Of a stretch of 64,000 bases of DNA, positions 60,979 through 64,000 are shown piece after piece (the stretch's first letter is position 1; each line of letters opens with the position of its first letter). A program made the position numbers and the translations under genes. The notes under the pieces were generated by a model. It ran no database searches. It saw only the letters and a list, made by a program, of their open reading frames with translations, and was not told where the DNA came from. The stretch is from contig NZ_SCVC01000012.1 of the NCBI RefSeq assembly GCF_004297405.1, positions 248,001 through 312,000 of the forward strand, read 5' to 3'. Origin of the DNA: Reyranella sp. GTDB lineage: Bacteria > Pseudomonadota > Alphaproteobacteria > Reyranellales > Reyranellaceae.

Positions 60979-63222
60979 ATGAGGCTGCTGCTCGGCCGTC
61001 TCGACACATCGCGCGCGCCGCTGATTGTCGCCCTGATCGTGCTGGCAAGCGCGCTACTGCTGCGCAGCATCGATCCGGCAGCGCTGGTGCGTGTGCGCGA
61101 TTTCGCCTTCGACACCTACCAGCGCATGCAGCCGCGCGCCTATTCGACCGAAACGCCGGTGCGCATTGTCGACATCGACGAGGCGGCGCTCGCCGAATTC
61201 GGCCAGTGGCCATGGCCGCGCACCATCGTGGCTCGTCTGATCGACAAGCTCACGGAAATGGGCGCGGCGGTGATTGCCTTCGATGCGGTGTTCGCCGAGC
61301 CGGACCGCTCGTCGATCCGTCGAATGGTCCGCGACCTCGTAGCCTATACCGATCCCGAAACCGTGCAGAAGCTGGCAGCGGCACTGCAGGACAACGACCA
61401 AGTGATGGCCGACGCCATGGCGCAGTCGCGGGTGGTGCTGGGCTTCGGCTTCGACCTCAAGGGCGGTCAGCGCCCGCCGCGCAAGTTCCACGGGGTCGCC
61501 TTTGCCGGCGACGATCCCAGCCAATTCCTGCCGCTCCAGGCCGGGGTGGTGAAGCCGCTCGATATCCTGGAGGCGGCCGCCAAGGGCAACGGCAGCGTGA
61601 ACACAGACGTCGAAAGCGTGGTGGTGCGTCGGGTCCCGATGCTGTTCCGCGTCGTCGGACAGGAGGGGCTGTTTCCCGCATTGTCGATCGAAGCGCTGCG
61701 GGTCGTGCAGGAGGCGAACTCCTATGTGATCAAGTCGTCGGGTGCGAGCGGCGAGTTCGCCTTCGGCGAGCGGACCGGCATCGTCGCCATCAAGACCGGC
61801 AATCTGGAGGTGCCGACCGATGCGCGTGGTCGCGTGACGCTGTACGACACCGGCCATCAGAATGCGCGTTTCGTCTCCGCCCGGTCGGTGCTGGCGGGGG
61901 AGGTTCCGGCGGACCGAATCGAAGGCAACGTGGTGTTCGTGGGCACCAGCGCCATCGGGCTGAAGGATCTGCGCAACACGCCGGTGCAGGACGCAGTGCC
62001 GGGGGTCGAAGTGCATGCCCAACTCGCCGAGCAAATGATCGAGCAGAAATTCCTGGCACGGCCCGATTTCGCCGATGGTGCGGAGTTTCTCTATCTCTTC
62101 GCCATCGGTCTGCTGTTCGTCTGGTTGTTGCCGCGGCTCAGCGCCAGCCGGATGGCACTCGTCGCCACACTCTTCATCGCCATCGGCATCGTCGTACCGT
62201 GGTTCGCCTTTACCCGGTATCACCTGCTGTTCGATCCCCTCTATCCGCCGGTGACGCTGGCGGCGATCTACATTGCTGGCTCGGCGACCGCCTTCATGCG
62301 CACAGAGCGAGAGCGAGCCGAGATTCGCAACGCCTTCGGCCTCTACCTGTCGCCGGACATCGTCGAGCAGCTTGCTCGCAATCCACGGCTCCTGCAGCTC
62401 GGTGGTGAGCAACGCGAGATTACCGTGATGTTCACCGACGTGCGTGGCTTTACGACGATTTCAGAGCAGTTCGACCCGCATGGGCTGACACGCTTCATGA
62501 ACCGCTTCCTGACGCCCATGACCGACCTGATCCTGGGTCGGCGCGGCACCATCGACAAGTATATGGGTGACGCGATCATGGCATTCTGGAACGCACCATT
62601 GCCGGTACCCGATCACGCCGCGCACGCGTGCGATGCGGCTTTGGCTATGCGGGCACGCCTGAGAGAATTGAACGACGAGTGGCGAGCCGAGTCCCTGGCG
62701 GAAGGGAGAAAGCACATTGCGGTCAATATCGGCATCGGCCTGAATACCGGGCTCGCATCCGTCGGCAACTTCGGTTCAGCGCAGCGCTTCACTTATTCAT
62801 GCCTCGGTGACGACGTGAACCTGGCATCGCGCCTCGAAAGCCAATGCAAGGCCTATGCGGTCGGTATCATCATCGGGGGAAAGACTCAGGCGCAGGTAGG
62901 GGAGTACGCCACACTCGAACTCGACCGCGTGATGGTGAAGGGCAGGACAGAGCCCGAGTGCATCTTTGCTTTGCTGGGAGATGCTGGCCTCGCGCAGTCA
63001 GCCGGCTATCGGGCCCTGGTGGACCGACAGGCGGCGTTCCTGCACCTGTATCGTGCCGGCAGATTCACCGAAGCGCTGGAGACGATCGATGCCTGCCGTG
63101 CTGCCGCGGCAGCGATTGACTGGGAGCAGGGTTACTACGAGATGATGAGCAAGCGCATCAATGCGCTGGCCCTCGAACCGCCGCTCAATTGGACGGCCGT
63201 ACATATCGCGGACGAAAAGTGA
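60979..63222 (+). CDS. CHASE2-domain adenylate cyclase (class III)
   Basis: 747 residues. One N-terminal helix, a periplasmic CHASE2 sensor (about residues 40-360: RIVDIDEAALAEFGQWPWPRT, FDAVFAEPDR, VFVGTSAIGLKDLRNTP), three closely spaced helices (about 370-435), then a cyclase domain. Metal Asp487 (MFTDVRGFTTISEQF) and Asp531 (IDKYMGDAIMAFWNAP), base-recognising Lys527 and Ser607, and Asn614/Arg618 (GDDVNLASRLES) are all present, so an active ATP cyclase of class IIIb is expected. The sensor faces the periplasm, where the neighbouring FecR protein passes or resides. It starts 82 bases after that gene. Confidence 0.95.
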   Translation: MRLLLGRLDTSRAPLIVALIVLASALLLRSIDPAALVRVRDFAFDTYQRMQPRAYSTETPVRIVDIDEAALAEFGQWPWPRTIVARLIDKLTEMGAAVIAFDAVFAEPDRSSIRRMVRDLVAYTDPETVQKLAAALQDNDQVMADAMAQSRVVLGFGFDLKGGQRPPRKFHGVAFAGDDPSQFLPLQAGVVKPLDILEAAAKGNGSVNTDVESVVVRRVPMLFRVVGQEGLFPALSIEALRVVQEANSYVIKSSGASGEFAFGERTGIVAIKTGNLEVPTDARGRVTLYDTGHQNARFVSARSVLAGEVPADRIEGNVVFVGTSAIGLKDLRNTPVQDAVPGVEVHAQLAEQMIEQKFLARPDFADGAEFLYLFAIGLLFVWLLPRLSASRMALVATLFIAIGIVVPWFAFTRYHLLFDPLYPPVTLAAIYIAGSATAFMRTERERAEIRNAFGLYLSPDIVEQLARNPRLLQLGGEQREITVMFTDVRGFTTISEQFDPHGLTRFMNRFLTPMTDLILGRRGTIDKYMGDAIMAFWNAPLPVPDHAAHACDAALAMRARLRELNDEWRAESLAEGRKHIAVNIGIGLNTGLASVGNFGSAQRFTYSCLGDDVNLASRLESQCKAYAVGIIIGGKTQAQVGEYATLELDRVMVKGRTEPECIFALLGDAGLAQSAGYRALVDRQAAFLHLYRAGRFTEALETIDACRAAAAAIDWEQGYYEMMSKRINALALEPPLNWTAVHIADEK

Positions 63223-63300
63223 GCGATCGTGATCTGAGCTCAGAAACTCTTCCATCCGCCCCGAGCAGGACGGCGCCTATGTGCCTCAGCGCGCGCGTCG

Positions 63301-63867
63301 CTATGGTGACGCCACCTGACACGAAGCCCTGTCGACGAAGTAGTTGACCCTTGGCCCCATGACCGCAATCCCGGCGCGAACGCCAGGTCCGATCTGTGAC
63401 GCCATGGCGCGCGTGTCGGTCACCAGATTGCCGCCGTTGGTGAAGCGGCATTCGACGACAGGCTCAACCGGATTGCTGCTGTTGTTGTTCAGGTAAAGGA
63501 CGACCTGCCAGCGCTGCCCAGGCACGGCTCGGAGTGTGGGGTTCTCCATGTTGACGATCGGCACCGTCGGTCCGGCTGTGATCGGCACGGAGCCGACCGG
63601 CCTGGGGGTCACCCTCTGCACGACTCCCTGTGCCGGCGCGGTCTGGCTGGTCGGATCGAAGGCGTGATCTTCGGGGAGGATCGGCTTGCCGCCCTGGCCG
63701 ACATTCTCCGGCGTCCAGACCATTCCGGACTTGGGATCACGGAACTCGGGCGCGCCCGTAGTGGCTGTCACGTCGACGGCGCTCTTGGGTGCCTGCGCCA
63801 GCGCAGCGGGTGCGAGGGCCATGCCGAGCAGGCAAAACGAAATTGTCGTCAGTGATCCACTATTCAT
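63301..63867 (-). CDS. Secreted protein of unknown function, paralogue of the 1187-1738 gene
   Basis: 188 residues from ATG 63867, which has AAAGGAGG just upstream. A signal peptide ends near residue 24 (ALAQA). The mature part shares FRDPKSGMVWTPENV, HAFDPTSQT, VPITAGPTVPI, ECRFTNG and GPRVNYFVDRASC with the gene at the left end, in the same order and spacing, including the two cysteines. The differences lie mostly in the linkers. It converges with the cyclase gene across 78 bases that contain a perfect 12-base palindrome (63233-63244). Confidence 0.75.
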   Translation of the reverse strand: MNSGSLTTISFCLLGMALAPAALAQAPKSAVDVTATTGAPEFRDPKSGMVWTPENVGQGGKPILPEDHAFDPTSQTAPAQGVVQRVTPRPVGSVPITAGPTVPIVNMENPTLRAVPGQRWQVVLYLNNNSSNPVEPVVECRFTNGGNLVTDTRAMASQIGPGVRAGIAVMGPRVNYFVDRASCQVASP

Positions 63868-63896
63868 CGCCGCCTCCTTTGGATGAGAGCGTTTCG

Positions 63897-64000
63897 TCAA
63901 GAACGAGACTTCAAGCCCAAGCCGATGGAAATCCAGCCAACTCCAGTGAAGATGAGATCAATGGCGAGGAAGATACCGAGAATGTAGATGCCACCGACCG
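63897..64000 (-). CDS. HdeD-family membrane protein, C-terminal part (5' end outside window)
   Basis: Minus-strand frame open to the window edge, stop at 63897-63899. The visible 34 codons give GGIYILGIFLAIDLIFTGVGW followed by ISIGLGLKSRS, here split for length, the usual last helix of HdeD (DUF308) proteins with the L-G-x-D-L-x-F-x-G pattern. HdeD is an inner-membrane acid-resistance protein in E. coli; related proteins are common in alphaproteobacteria. It lies just upstream of the secreted-paralogue gene, 29 bases from its start. Confidence 0.7.
   Translation of the reverse strand, partial: VGGIYILGIFLAIDLIFTGVGWISIGLGLKSRS

Noticed and set aside
61054..62412. 452-codon minus-strand frame
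   Set aside because: Antisense to the cyclase gene with all its catalytic residues; shadow.
63233..63244. 12-base perfect palindrome between convergent genes
   Set aside because: It may be a restriction-like site by chance; with no T run or stem length it is not supported as a terminator.

Overview
The window is a high-GC, gene-dense stretch of chromosome from a Gram-negative bacterium, most likely an alphaproteobacterium. The pointers are short overlapping operons, ergothioneine genes, a CHASE2 cyclase beside a FecR-domain gene, Rhizobiales/Rhodospirillales-like hypothetical proteins, and long spurious antisense frames typical of high GC. A closer placement (for example Reyranella-like) would be a guess. 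I saw no rRNA, tRNA, transposase, integrase or CRISPR array.

Left flank (1-16.6 kb): the tail of a multi-receiver signalling protein, then small stress or envelope genes (a periplasmic CsbD-like protein, a secreted protein with two conserved cysteines, an orphan family-5 solute-binding protein, a lipoprotein, a small acetyltransferase, tiny membrane proteins). Next come egtB-egtD for ergothioneine, with an ATP-grasp-like gene divergent from them, then ilvD with a COG3964-type amidohydrolase, a YcaQ-type DNA glycosylase, an amidase, a PD-(D/E)XK DUF2161 protein, a metallophosphoesterase and a transglutaminase-like protein.

Centre (16.7-53.6 kb): a large exopolysaccharide or O-antigen locus. 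It encodes a phosphoglycosyltransferase that starts the repeat unit, two Wzy-like polymerases, a Wzm/Wzt-type ABC exporter, about thirteen glycosyltransferases (GT4, GT2, GT14 and GT87 types), an asparagine synthase-like amidotransferase, a PIG-L deacetylase, three methyltransferase-like proteins, a UDP-sugar dehydrogenase and UDP-galactopyranose mutase. The secretion end holds a beta-barrel, a short OPX lipoprotein and a Wzz/BY-kinase with a C-terminal tyrosine cluster. A secreted protein made largely of GPLQxx hexapeptide repeats opens the export operon, downstream of the longest non-coding stretch (385 bases). No Wzx flippase is visible. A likely leaderless promoter drives a separate methyltransferase-GT2-GT87 operon.

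Right flank (53.8-64 kb): an iron-alcohol-dehydrogenase-like protein with an apparently eroded metal site, a cystathionine gamma-synthase-family enzyme behind a structured leader, and a three-gene module. That module is a TPR plus outer-membrane barrel protein that resembles Slam/type XI translocators, a 938-residue FecR protein ending in a TbpB-like barrel, and a CHASE2 adenylate cyclase. It is the best candidate for an undescribed system. The window ends with a paralogue of the secreted two-cysteine protein from the left end, beside an HdeD-family gene cut by the window edge.
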